From Thermoplasmata archaeon (lineage in GTDB: Archaea > Thermoplasmatota > E2 > DHVEG-1 > B18-G2), in assembly GCA_021163455.1 (NCBI GenBank), contig JAGGWT010000143.1:1-17655 (forward strand): a DNA stretch of 17,655 nucleotides, in the 5' to 3' direction. The stretch's first letter is position 1. Each line of letters opens with the position of its first letter. Shown in pieces: positions 1 through 6,889 of this stretch. Below the pieces are notes generated by a model. That model was not told where the DNA came from and made no database searches. It saw only the letters and a list, made by a program, of their open reading frames with translations. A program made the position numbers and the translations under genes.

Positions 1-2591
1 AGCAAAGTTATATCATTTCTATCCATTTTTTTGACAACCATTTTTTCTTTGCTTCCAAACAATGCTTTCACAAGCAGATAAAACAAAGCTTCTGGAGATT
101 TTATTTCCCCAACTTTCGCTATCTCTCTCAATGATTCTGCTAGTCCTAGGGCAGGGAATGGATAAACATATTCTTTCAACAATCTGCTTACATCTAAATC
201 TCCTTTGGCGTCATATACACCTTTGCGCCTTGTTACAATATTGAGAGCAGCAGCCATCGCCCCAACCAAAATATCTCTTCCAACATATCCCTGCTTGATC
301 AATTCCTTTGCTCTGTTCTTTGCTGCCTCTATTATTTCCTTTCGCAAATCAACAATATTCCTTTCTCTTTCCTGTTCTTCAACACGCCATACTACAACAA
401 TAGAGGTATCCAGAGCGAGTTTTCCTCTCGCAGTAACACGCTGTGCTGATTCCGTAGCGAGAGGAAACGCATTTGTTATCGTTGCCTTCGCTCCTTTCCA
501 TCCCGCCTCGAGTAAACTCGCCCATGCTTCTGGCGAGGTATGAGCATAATATGTAACAAGCAATCCATCTTCCTTCAGATGCTCTCTCATTGCAATAAAG
601 GATTGTGTAATCAAGTTCTGGAAATGTTCCTGTGCTTTCTTGTAATGGTCTCCACTACCCAAAAACCTACCTGCTTGTGTTGATACCTCTCTTTTTGCAA
701 ATTCCTGCCACTGCGTCTTTATCTCCACACATTTGTTCCCAATCTTCTTGAAGAAAGCATCAACATGAAACCTTGGCACTAATTTTCCATCTTCAACATC
801 ACTCAAAGCCCTCTTAAGCCACACATAATAAAAGTCCGATAACTCTGTATATGCCACATCATCAGCATACGGTGGGTCTGTAACAATAATGTCGAATTTA
901 TCGTTTATTTTAGAAAGAGTTGTGGCATCGTCAATAAAAAATTCAGGTTGATCGTGAAATTCATTCTCTTCAAAATTTGAAAGATTTGTTTTTAAATAAG
1001 GTGGCAAATAATCGACCAATGAATGCACCGATTTTATAATCACCTCTAAATCTCTTAACCAAGAACTTGATAATTTACCCAATGGTGTTACATCACACCA
1101 ATTCCATATCATAGCAATCCCTCTAAAAGTCATTGAATTTGCTGGGGTAGGGATAAACCCTACTGCACTTCTCCATGGGGAAACAAGCGAATTTCTTGTA
1201 GAATATTTTGTTAGCAAACAGGATAAATATGTCACCACTCCTTCCGCATAATTCCTTGCTTCTTCCTCGCTCCATCCCTCTTCTATCTTTTCCTCCTCAA
1301 CCCTCTTCCCAACTTCTCTTATCAACTTAACCAACTTTACAAGAGTGAAAAGTTGACGGGGATTGAAAAGTTTATACCACTGAATTATTCCAAAAGCATA
1401 GGGAACAAATCTTAAACCACCGCCTATGCTTCCATATGGAGGAATTGGTTCATAAGGTATATCTACATCTCCTTCCTTTTTCAACTCCTTTACCTTTTCT
1501 TTCGCCTTCTCCAACTTCTCATTATCTCTTTCATCACATGGTTCAAAAACCAGATCTCCATTCTCAACCTTAACTTTCACAAGCAATCTCTGTCTTGCAT
1601 AACTCTCATCACCTTCATGGTATTTCTTCAATGCCCACTTCACATACCACTCCAGTTCATTTCTATCATCTTTTGCAACATCCTTTTTGTCAGTATAATG
1701 ATTTCCATCAGCATCAACAAATCTTATTATGCTGCCACAATTCAAACATATCGCCTGCTCCCTCCTTGAATTGAGGTTGGAAGATGGGACTTTGTATGTT
1801 GTTCCATTTACAATAATTTCTCCTTTGGTTGTATCAACCTTTGCATTTGAAATAGCATCTTTTAACCTTCCTTTCACATTCTTTGCCACATCTTTATTCA
1901 CATCCACAACCTTTATTTCTATCCCATCTCCACTTTTCTCATAGTCCATATATGCCAATCTTTTGTATTTCCCACTGTTATCTTTAACCCTTGCGAGCCA
2001 CCAGTTTCCAACTAAAGGAGTCCACTTCCCACAATGAGGACATTTCACCTCCCATGTGCCAATATAGACCGCAACATCCTCATCATACAACTCTTTTATA
2101 TCCTCGTCTTCTTTTAGCCTCTCAGTAATCCATTCTCCCCATTTTTTAACATCTTCCACCAACTTATTTCCATATTTCAACGGATATTCCAAGACAGCTT
2201 TCAGAAAAATGTATGCAGTGGGTAACAACTCGCTTGCTGTAACATCTAAACCCAACCTTAATCCTTCCAAAGGTATAGAACCAAATCCTGCAAATGGATC
2301 AAGCATTTTCTTTCCTTCAAAATATTTCCTCCATTTCTCTGGAATGCTTGGATTATGTCTATGAGGGGTTTTCTCATTTAATCTAACCATTCTTTTGAAT
2401 TCCTCAACACCAACATCTTCTGGAAGCAGAGAAGCAGCAATTACTGCTCTTGCTCCAATCAATGGCTTCCTCGTCCACCAGAAAACCATCTCCCAGAATG
2501 GTGGTCTCCCCCCTCCCTGTTTCTCCCCACCGGATTTGTCGTTAACCAAATCAATGGGAAATTTTGTTGTTTCGATGAATCTTTTTTGCAT
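1..2591 (-). CDS. DUF1156-family adenine-specific DNA methylase with zinc ribbon (3' end beyond window)
   Basis: Read from the ATG at 2591, the frame is open for 863 codons to the left edge, so the C-terminus is missing. The N-terminal 60 residues resemble DUF1156 (FWWTRKPL near residues 38-44). A SAM-binding motif DPFAGFG lies at 98-104 and the amino-methyltransferase catalytic motif DPPY at 572-575. Between them CPHC (184-187) and CLNC (282-285) form a split zinc ribbon. This matches the large archaeal and bacterial methylases of COG1743, which are predicted to methylate the adenine amino group in DNA. The start is fixed by GGAGG eight bases upstream and by direct abutment (TAAATG) to the ASCH gene, so the two are probably cotranscribed. 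Relatives often sit in defence islands next to DUF499 ATPases or helicases; no such gene is visible here. I walked the frame codon by codon and found no stop or frameshift. Target sequence is unknown. Confidence 0.93.
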   Translation of the reverse strand, partial: MQKRFIETTKFPIDLVNDKSGGEKQGGGRPPFWEMVFWWTRKPLIGARAVIAASLLPEDVGVEEFKRMVRLNEKTPHRHNPSIPEKWRKYFEGKKMLDPFAGFGSIPLEGLRLGLDVTASELLPTAYIFLKAVLEYPLKYGNKLVEDVKKWGEWITERLKEDEDIKELYDEDVAVYIGTWEVKCPHCGKWTPLVGNWWLARVKDNSGKYKRLAYMDYEKSGDGIEIKVVDVNKDVAKNVKGRLKDAISNAKVDTTKGEIIVNGTTYKVPSSNLNSRREQAICLNCGSIIRFVDADGNHYTDKKDVAKDDRNELEWYVKWALKKYHEGDESYARQRLLVKVKVENGDLVFEPCDERDNEKLEKAKEKVKELKKEGDVDIPYEPIPPYGSIGGGLRFVPYAFGIIQWYKLFNPRQLFTLVKLVKLIREVGKRVEEEKIEEGWSEEEARNYAEGVVTYLSCLLTKYSTRNSLVSPWRSAVGFIPTPANSMTFRGIAMIWNWCDVTPLGKLSSSWLRDLEVIIKSVHSLVDYLPPYLKTNLSNFEENEFHDQPEFFIDDATTLSKINDKFDIIVTDPPYADDVAYTELSDFYYVWLKRALSDVEDGKLVPRFHVDAFFKKIGNKCVEIKTQWQEFAKREVSTQAGRFLGSGDHYKKAQEHFQNLITQSFIAMREHLKEDGLLVTYYAHTSPEAWASLLEAGWKGAKATITNAFPLATESAQRVTARGKLALDTSIVVVWRVEEQERERNIVDLRKEIIEAAKNRAKELIKQGYVGRDILVGAMAAALNIVTRRKGVYDAKGDLDVSRLLKEYVYPFPALGLAESLREIAKVGEIKSPEALFYLLVKALFGSKEKMVVKKMDRNDITL

Positions 2592-3035
2592 TTATTCATC
2601 CTCCAGTTTTACCTTTGCCCAAATAATCCCTCCTCCTTCTACTGCTCTCGGTTCCTTCCATTCCTTTGCCTTGTCTAAAACCCATATGTAAACCATGCCA
2701 GTTCTTGTTTTCTCTGGAATCAGATGTTTTGGATAGTAATCCCAATAATCCTCTCCTGCAAGTTCGATCAATTTTTCCTTTACTTTATTTGGTTTAACCT
2801 CAATGCAATCCTTTATTTCAACGCTTCCTATTGCACCCACTCTATCTTTCAATTCCTCGATCTCTTCATCTTTTGCCTTTTCCAGCCAGACAGCATCTAT
2901 CCCCTGGGTTGCTATGACAGCAACCTTGCCCCTTACTTTTGTAGGAATTGAACGAACTAAGAAATTTAATTTCCCTCTCACAACATCAGTTGCCCACGGT
3001 TGGAAAAGCTTAAAACCTCTGGTTATCTCTCCCAT
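2592..3035 (-). CDS. ASCH-domain (PUA-like) protein
   Basis: This 147-residue protein has the ASCH signature: an LFQPWA start (11-15), GK at 21-22, an arginine at 28 where E-x-R is usual, T-x-x-RG at 32-36, and a hydrophobic strand before a TQG turn. The tail (VYIWVLDKA, then EPRAVEGGG) also fits the fold. ASCH domains are PUA-like and bind RNA or modified nucleic acids; one characterised member (YqfB) hydrolyses N4-acetylcytidine. The start has AGGTGA seven to eight bases upstream and a TTTAAA element about 37 bases upstream. Its stop touches the start of the DNA methylase, so it is probably the first gene of that operon. A role as reader or partner for modified DNA is inference; the glutamate expected before Arg28 is replaced (L-V-R), so catalysis is uncertain. 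Confidence 0.82.
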   Translation of the reverse strand: MGEITRGFKLFQPWATDVVRGKLNFLVRSIPTKVRGKVAVIATQGIDAVWLEKAKDEEIEELKDRVGAIGSVEIKDCIEVKPNKVKEKLIELAGEDYWDYYPKHLIPEKTRTGMVYIWVLDKAKEWKEPRAVEGGGIIWAKVKLEDE

Positions 3036-3069
3036 AATCTCACCTGCTAAACGAATATCGAATCATCTT

Positions 3070-3075
3070 TTTAAA
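3070..3075 (-). promoter_or_regulatory. TATA-box candidate for the ASCH-methylase operon
   Basis: TTTAAA within CATTTAAAAAG on the minus strand. Its centre is about 37 bases before the ASCH ATG, which would leave a roughly ten-base leader containing the AGGTGA ribosome binding site at 3040-3045. Assigned from sequence and spacing only. Confidence 0.5.
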
Positions 3076-3096
3076 TGATTTCTGCTTCGTTGAAAC

Positions 3097-3228
3097 CTAC
3101 AAATCCTCAATACCGAGTCCCAGGTCTATTCCATCTTTCTGAAGCATTGCACTCATGCAGTTTATACAGATATCTCCAACCATCTCTTCTGGAGGATATT
3201 CCTGTCCACAGATTTTGCATTTTGGCAT
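3097..3228 (-). CDS. Small zinc-ribbon protein (43 aa)
   Basis: A 43-residue protein too short for ordinary gene finders. CKIC at residues 4-7 and CINC at 21-24 form a two-knuckle zinc site spaced 13 residues apart, with YPPEEM between and an acidic, hydrophobic tail ending GIEDL. The pattern resembles the small treble-clef or zinc-ribbon proteins common in archaea, which often act as nucleic-acid or protein adaptors, but no specific family is recognised. A TTTAAA at 3258-3263 lies about 32 bases before the ATG and there is no convincing Shine-Dalgarno sequence, so a leaderless or nearly leaderless transcript is likely. It sits between tRNA-Pro and the ASCH gene in the same orientation. A 62-residue frame over the same DNA (3107-3295) lacks the paired cysteine motifs and is rejected. 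Confidence 0.7.
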   Translation of the reverse strand: MPKCKICGQEYPPEEMVGDICINCMSAMLQKDGIDLGLGIEDL

Positions 3229-3257
3229 GTTGATTCATACTATTCAATCCGTGATAC

Positions 3258-3263
3258 TTTAAA
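3258..3263 (-). promoter_or_regulatory. TATA-box candidate for the small zinc-ribbon gene
   Basis: TTTAAA (minus-strand context AGTTTAAAGTATC), centred about 32 bases before the ATG at 3228. The spacing implies a leader of only a few bases and the region lacks a ribosome binding site. Confidence 0.45.
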
Positions 3264-3299
3264 CTTCTGCCTTTTATTGAAATTTTTTGACTCATGTAG

Positions 3300-3304
3300 A
3301 AAAA
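3300..3304 (-). terminator. Oligo-T terminator candidate after tRNA-Pro
   Basis: Five T residues on the minus strand, about 40 bases past the tRNA 3' end. Short T-runs are typical archaeal termination signals; no hairpin is needed or seen. Confidence 0.35.
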
Positions 3305-3342
3305 GCATACAGTCGCAGACTGGATTTAAGTTGTCTCAAGAA

Positions 3343-3417
3343 TGGGCCCGCCCGGATTTGAACCGGAGTCCATGGCTCCCAAAGCCACGAGGATAAGCCA
3401 AGCTACCCCACGGGCCC
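3343..3417 (-). tRNA. tRNA-Pro (anticodon UGG)
   Basis: The minus strand folds as a 75-base tRNA. The acceptor stem pairs GGGCCCG with CGGGCCC. The anticodon stem GTGGC/GCCAT encloses the loop TTTGGGA, giving anticodon TGG, which reads proline CCA. The T-arm has stem TCCGG/CCGGG around TTCAAAT. The 3' discriminator is A and the CCA end is not encoded, so it must be added after transcription. There is no intron. A TATA-like TTTAAA lies 27.5 bases upstream of the 5' end, as expected for an archaeal tRNA promoter. Confidence 0.96.
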
Positions 3418-3441
3418 TCAGAAAGATAGATGGAGCAAGAA

Positions 3442-3447
3442 TTTAAA
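3442..3447. promoter_or_regulatory. Shared divergent TATA element between tRNA-Pro and the CPBP protease
   Basis: A palindromic TTTAAA whose centre is 27.5 bases from the tRNA 5' end on one side and 27.5 bases from the ATG at 3472 on the other. Both distances match archaeal TATA-to-start spacing, so one element may serve both directions, with the protease mRNA leaderless. This is inferred from spacing. Confidence 0.6.
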
Positions 3448-3471
3448 AATCTTTAGGAAATGCCACAAAGC

Positions 3472-4182
3472 ATGGATGTTTTAAAGTTGATGCTGAAAAT
3501 CTTCACCATCCTGCTGCTATCGCTTTTCATACTCTCTGTGTACGTAAATCCACTCATCAACTACCTGTATCATCACGAAAACATCTACACTGAAATAACA
3601 GAAAGGGGCATGATACTGAACACTCTCCTTATGCTCATCTTCCTTATCCTCATACCTGTACTCTGGCTGTACTCATTCAACAACCTCACACCAAGAGAAA
3701 TAGTACACCACCTGAAGCTTAGAAAACAGAACCTGGGAATATCAATATCCCTCGCTCTGCTTGCTTTCTCATTAATGATGGTCGTTCTCCTGATAGCCGG
3801 GATGCTGATAAAATACTACACCGGCAGAGTCGAAAACGATGTAGCCCGGAGCATAGCAGCAAAACTCTCGATTCCAGCCATAATATTCATAGGCATTGTC
3901 CAATCATCAGGAGAAGAAATCTTCTTCAGGGGTTTCCTTATCGAAAAACTTTCTTTAAAAAACAACAAGCATGCTGGTGTTCTCCTGTCATCCCTGCTGT
4001 TCGGCCTGGCGCATCTCTCCTATGGAACACCCTATCAGATAATCCTGCCCTTCATCATAGGCTGTATACTTGGATACACTCTTCTGAAAAGCCAGAATTT
4101 AATATCTGTAATAATTCCCCATGCAATGTACAACACGCTCGCTCTGCTTCTCATGCATTACTACTTCTCGATAATTCTTTAA
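3472..4182 (+). CDS. CPBP family intramembrane metalloprotease (CAAX/Abi type)
   Basis: A 236-residue polytopic membrane protein with about seven hydrophobic segments. It carries the family's three motifs: SGEEIFFRG with E148, E149 and R153; FGLAH with H181; and HAMYN with H217 and N221. These form the glutamate/histidine catalytic site within the membrane. CPBP members cleave prenylated proteins or peptides, or serve in stress and bacteriocin-immunity roles; the substrate here is unknown. I prefer the ATG at 3472 over the in-frame ATG at 3460 because it lies 27.5 bases from the TTTAAA element, as in leaderless archaeal genes, and no ribosome binding site precedes 3460. The ndk gene follows 33 bases downstream on the same strand and may be cotranscribed. 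Confidence 0.88.
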   Translation: MDVLKLMLKIFTILLLSLFILSVYVNPLINYLYHHENIYTEITERGMILNTLLMLIFLILIPVLWLYSFNNLTPREIVHHLKLRKQNLGISISLALLAFSLMMVVLLIAGMLIKYYTGRVENDVARSIAAKLSIPAIIFIGIVQSSGEEIFFRGFLIEKLSLKNNKHAGVLLSSLLFGLAHLSYGTPYQIILPFIIGCILGYTLLKSQNLISVIIPHAMYNTLALLLMHYYFSIIL

Positions 4183-4202
4183 GTGAATTTGGCATACCGT
4201 AT

Positions 4203-4211
4203 GGAGGTGAT
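4203..4211 (+). promoter_or_regulatory. Ribosome binding site fixing the ndk start
   Basis: GGAGGTGAT is a perfect anti-16S complement and leads into the ATG at 4216, eight bases after GGAGG. It rules out the upstream in-frame GTG at 4183 and ATG at 4201 as starts. Confidence 0.85.
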
Positions 4212-4215
4212 TCCA

Positions 4216-4671
4216 ATGGAGAAAGAGAGGACGTTCGTGATGATAAAGCCCGATGCTGTGCAGAGAGGTTTGGTAGGAGAAATCATATCAAGATTCGAGA
4301 AAAAGGGCATAAAGATAGTGGCCATGAAGATGCTGAAGGTAGACAGAGAACTCGCAGAGAAGCACTACGCGGTGCATAAAGGCAAACCATTTTTTGAACC
4401 AACTGTCAAATACATAACATCCTCGCCGGTTATAGCAATGGTTCTCGAAGGTTACAACGTAATAGAGATGGTCAGAAGCATGGTTGGTAAGACCAACCCG
4501 CAGGAGGCGGCGGCAGGAACGATAAGAGGGGACTATGGACAACACATAGGCAGAAACATAATCCATGCATCCGACGGTAAAGAAACCGCGGAGTATGAAA
4601 TCAACCTGTGGTTCAAACAAGAGGAGATATGCGACTACAAGAGGATAGATGAGGTCTGGCTAACTGAATAG
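4216..4671 (+). CDS. ndk: Nucleoside diphosphate kinase
   Basis: A 151-residue protein of normal family length. It begins EKERTFVMIKPDAVQRGLVG, the classic NDK N-terminus with the KPDAV motif at 11-15. The phosphohistidine lies in NIIHASD, with H117 as the catalytic residue. GTIRGDYG (101-108) contributes to nucleotide binding. The enzyme transfers the gamma phosphate from ATP to other NDPs through the phosphohistidine and maintains NTP pools in the cytoplasm. It follows the CPBP protease by 33 bases and ends convergently, 48 bases from the last small gene of the ATP synthase operon. Nothing is degenerate. Confidence 0.98.
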   Translation: MEKERTFVMIKPDAVQRGLVGEIISRFEKKGIKIVAMKMLKVDRELAEKHYAVHKGKPFFEPTVKYITSSPVIAMVLEGYNVIEMVRSMVGKTNPQEAAAGTIRGDYGQHIGRNIIHASDGKETAEYEINLWFKQEEICDYKRIDEVWLTE

Positions 4672-4675
4672 ACCT

Positions 4676-4700
4676 CCTTCTTTTATCCTTTATTCGTTTG
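4676..4700 (+). terminator. Pyrimidine/T-rich terminator candidate after ndk
   Basis: A run of T-rich sequence (CTTCTTTTATCCTTTATT) starts a few bases past the ndk stop, in the convergent gap with the ATP synthase operon. T-rich tracts of this kind act as archaeal intrinsic terminators. No comparable T-run is seen on the opposite strand for the operon end. Confidence 0.45.
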
Positions 4701-4719
4701 ACTCTTGTTTCCATCTTGA

Positions 4720-4860
4720 TCAGTACCTCAGGAGATAATAAAGAGCAAGAAATGTCAGTGAAAGTATCACCATGATGATCCATGCAAGATACGCTATCCT
4801 GAATCTCAACACCCACTTTGCTCTCTCTTCCGGGTCTTCAAGGAAATCTTCAGGAAACAT
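4720..4860 (-). CDS. Small single-helix membrane protein at end of ATP synthase operon (AhaG-position)
   Basis: A 46-residue gene, too short for default gene calls. The N-terminus is acidic (MFPEDFLEDPEERAKW), followed by a basic stretch (R19, R21) and one hydrophobic helix from about residue 23 to 43, ending LLRY. It overlaps the end of atpD by 11 bases and has a strong GGAGAGGAG two bases before its ATG, so it is very probably translated from the operon. Methanosarcina mazei has a small hydrophobic gene, ahaG, at the same place after ahaD; whether the two are homologous cannot be judged by eye. Possible roles are an assembly factor or a small stator or ring accessory in the Ao sector. Orientation is predicted N-terminus in, from the basic residues just before the helix, but this is weak. 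Confidence 0.75.
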   Translation of the reverse strand: MFPEDFLEDPEERAKWVLRFRIAYLAWIIMVILSLTFLALYYLLRY

Positions 4861-5497
4861 TTCTCCTCTCCAGTATAGCCTTTATCCTTTTTCTTCTGAA
4901 GAAATCCTCCCTTTCTCTTTCCTCAAGTAGCATTTCTATTCTCTTCCTGGTTGCCTGTAATCTTGGAATCAGCACATTCTCAAGAACATTTACCCTTCTT
5001 TTTGTTTTCTCTATCTCGAGAGCCAGAGCCTTAACTGTTCCATCTATCTCTGCCAGGTCGATCAGTTTTTCCAATGCTTTCTCAAAGAGTTTTTTCGCTT
5101 CATCGAGCCTCAAACATGTATCCGAAAAACCATATAGAGGTCTCGATTTCAGATTTAGTTTATCTCTGTTCAACCTGGGAACCTTCACTCCCATGACATT
5201 CTCTCTGTGAAACTCTATCTCCCCAATCTTTTCCACAAGTTTGGAAGATATTTTTACTCTATTGGTACCCATTATCATTTCAGCATCTATCAGAGCCTCG
5301 ATTGCTCTTCCCAGTATCTCTCTAGCCTCCTCCTTTATCTTGTCTCTCTCCTTTATGGATCTGAAAAATCTTTCTACAAGGGCATCTCTTTTATCCTCCA
5401 GCAACTTATGCCCTTTTTCCGCAAGCTCCAGTCTCTTCCTTATTCTGAGTAATTCCATCCTGGTTGGTTTTACTCCCGCAATCACCTCTCCGCTCAT
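4850..5497 (-). CDS. atpD: A-type ATP synthase subunit D (central stalk)
   Basis: A 215-residue, lysine- and glutamate-rich protein of normal length for V/A-type subunit D. The N-terminus (IAGVKPTRMELLRIRKRL) is the family signature, and long N- and C-terminal helices are predicted to form the antiparallel coiled coil that reaches into the A3B3 head, as gamma does in F-type enzymes. It is the rotor shaft. The start overlaps the atpB stop as ATGA, and the 3' end overlaps the small membrane-protein gene, which suggests translational coupling on both sides. Confidence 0.97.
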   Translation of the reverse strand: MSGEVIAGVKPTRMELLRIRKRLELAEKGHKLLEDKRDALVERFFRSIKERDKIKEEAREILGRAIEALIDAEMIMGTNRVKISSKLVEKIGEIEFHRENVMGVKVPRLNRDKLNLKSRPLYGFSDTCLRLDEAKKLFEKALEKLIDLAEIDGTVKALALEIEKTKRRVNVLENVLIPRLQATRKRIEMLLEEREREDFFRRKRIKAILERRNVS

Positions 5498-6885
5498 CTT
5501 TTCTCTACCTTAGGATAGTACTTCTCGATATATTTCGGATCTATCTTCTTAAGTTCGGCTCTCGGAATTATCGAGAGCAAATTCCAGCCTATGGTCAATG
5601 TCTCTTCTATGGATCTGTCCTCATCTTTACCCTGAGATACAAACCTGCTCTCAAATTCATCTGCAAATTTGAGATACGCTCTATCTCTATCTGTTAGAGC
5701 CTCTTCTCCAACTATGGCAACCAGATCTCTAAGATCACATCCCTCGGCGTATGCCGCATACAGCTGGTCGGAGACCTGAGCATGGTCCTCTCTCGTCCTT
5801 CCCTCTCCTATACCCCTCGCCATCAATCTTGATAGAGAAGGAAGCACAGCTATTGGAGGGTATATACCCTTATTGTGAAGTTCCCTGGATAAAACTATCT
5901 GTCCTTCGGTGATATATCCTGTCAGATCCGGAATTGGATGAGTTATATCATCGTCTGGCATGGTAAGTATAGGTATCTGGGTTATCGAACCCTTTTTACC
6001 CTTAATTCTTCCCGCTCTCTCATAAATCGTTGCCAAGTCTGTATACATGTAACCCGGATATCCTCTTCTACCTGGAACCTCTTCTCTAGCTGCCGATATC
6101 TCTCTGAGAGCCTCCGCATAATTTGTCATATCTGTTAGAATAACAAGAACATGCATATCTAGATCAAAAGCCAGATATTCGGCACAGGTTAGAGCCATCC
6201 TTGGCAGAATTATTCTCTCAATTGTTGGCTCATCAGCCAGGTTGAGAAATATCACCGTTCTCTCTATTGCTCCCGTCTCTCTGAAGTCCTTTATGAAGAA
6301 ATTTGCTTCTTCTTCAGTTATACCCATGGCACAGAACACAACAGCAAACTCCTCGCCCTCTCCCTTAACCTTGGCCTGTCTCGCTATCTGGGCTGCGAGT
6401 TCGTTGTGCGGCAGACCAGATCCCGAGAATATAGGTAATTTCTGACCCCTGACGAGAGTGTTCATTCCATCTATAGCAGAGATTCCCGTTTCTATGAACT
6501 CTCTTGGATACTCTCTCGCTGTTGGATTTATCGGAAGACCATTTATATCCATTATTTTCTCTGGAATTATATCTGGCAGACCGTCTCTTGGTCTTCCCAT
6601 CCCATCAAAGATTCTGCCGAGCATGTCCCTGGATAACCCTATCTTCATTGTCTCTCCTGTAAATCTAACGGATGTCAATTTGGTATCAAGACCCTTTGTA
6701 CCTTCAAACACCTGAACCACTGCCTTATCTTCCTGGGCTTCCAGAACCTGCCCTGTCCTCTCCTCACCAGTAGATGTTCTGATTTTTACGACCTCTCCAT
6801 ACGCTATCCCTCTCACACCCTCGACTATCAGAAGCGGACCGGTCACTTCTGTAACCGTGGAATATTCCTTTGCTTTACTCACCAT
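5494..6885 (-). CDS. atpB: A-type ATP synthase subunit B (regulatory, non-catalytic)
   Basis: A 463-residue protein of normal length. At the place of a P-loop it has SGSGLPHNELAAQ (from 154), the degenerate motif typical of the nucleotide-binding but non-catalytic B subunit. LPSLSRLMARGIGEGRTREDH (from about 348) includes the likely arginine finger R353 that acts on the catalytic site of subunit A. The C-terminal helical domain with KYYPKVEKR is intact. It alternates with subunit A in the A3B3 head on the cytoplasmic side. It starts four bases after the atpA stop, behind a GGGGGGT ribosome binding site, and overlaps atpD by ATGA. No intein is present. Confidence 0.98.
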   Translation of the reverse strand: MVSKAKEYSTVTEVTGPLLIVEGVRGIAYGEVVKIRTSTGEERTGQVLEAQEDKAVVQVFEGTKGLDTKLTSVRFTGETMKIGLSRDMLGRIFDGMGRPRDGLPDIIPEKIMDINGLPINPTAREYPREFIETGISAIDGMNTLVRGQKLPIFSGSGLPHNELAAQIARQAKVKGEGEEFAVVFCAMGITEEEANFFIKDFRETGAIERTVIFLNLADEPTIERIILPRMALTCAEYLAFDLDMHVLVILTDMTNYAEALREISAAREEVPGRRGYPGYMYTDLATIYERAGRIKGKKGSITQIPILTMPDDDITHPIPDLTGYITEGQIVLSRELHNKGIYPPIAVLPSLSRLMARGIGEGRTREDHAQVSDQLYAAYAEGCDLRDLVAIVGEEALTDRDRAYLKFADEFESRFVSQGKDEDRSIEETLTIGWNLLSIIPRAELKKIDPKYIEKYYPKVEKR

Positions 6886-6889
6886 ATAT

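Noticed and set aside
205..1944. Plus-strand frames over the DNA methylase (205-543 and 1729-1944)
   Set aside because: The minus strand is one continuous reading frame with methylase motifs across the whole stretch.
1..2591. Possible frameshift or pseudogene in the methylase, since no long frame is obvious at first sight
   Set aside because: Codon-by-codon reading from 2591 to the edge found no stop; the gene is simply cut by the window boundary.
3107..3295. 62-residue minus-strand frame over the zinc-ribbon region
   Set aside because: It has no recognisable motif, and its DNA is better explained by the overlapping 43-residue protein with two CxxC knuckles in another frame.
4818..5513. Plus-strand open frames opposite atpD
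   Set aside because: Serine-, leucine- and phenylalanine-rich products typical of the antisense of charged coiled-coil genes; no ribosome binding site and no family resemblance.
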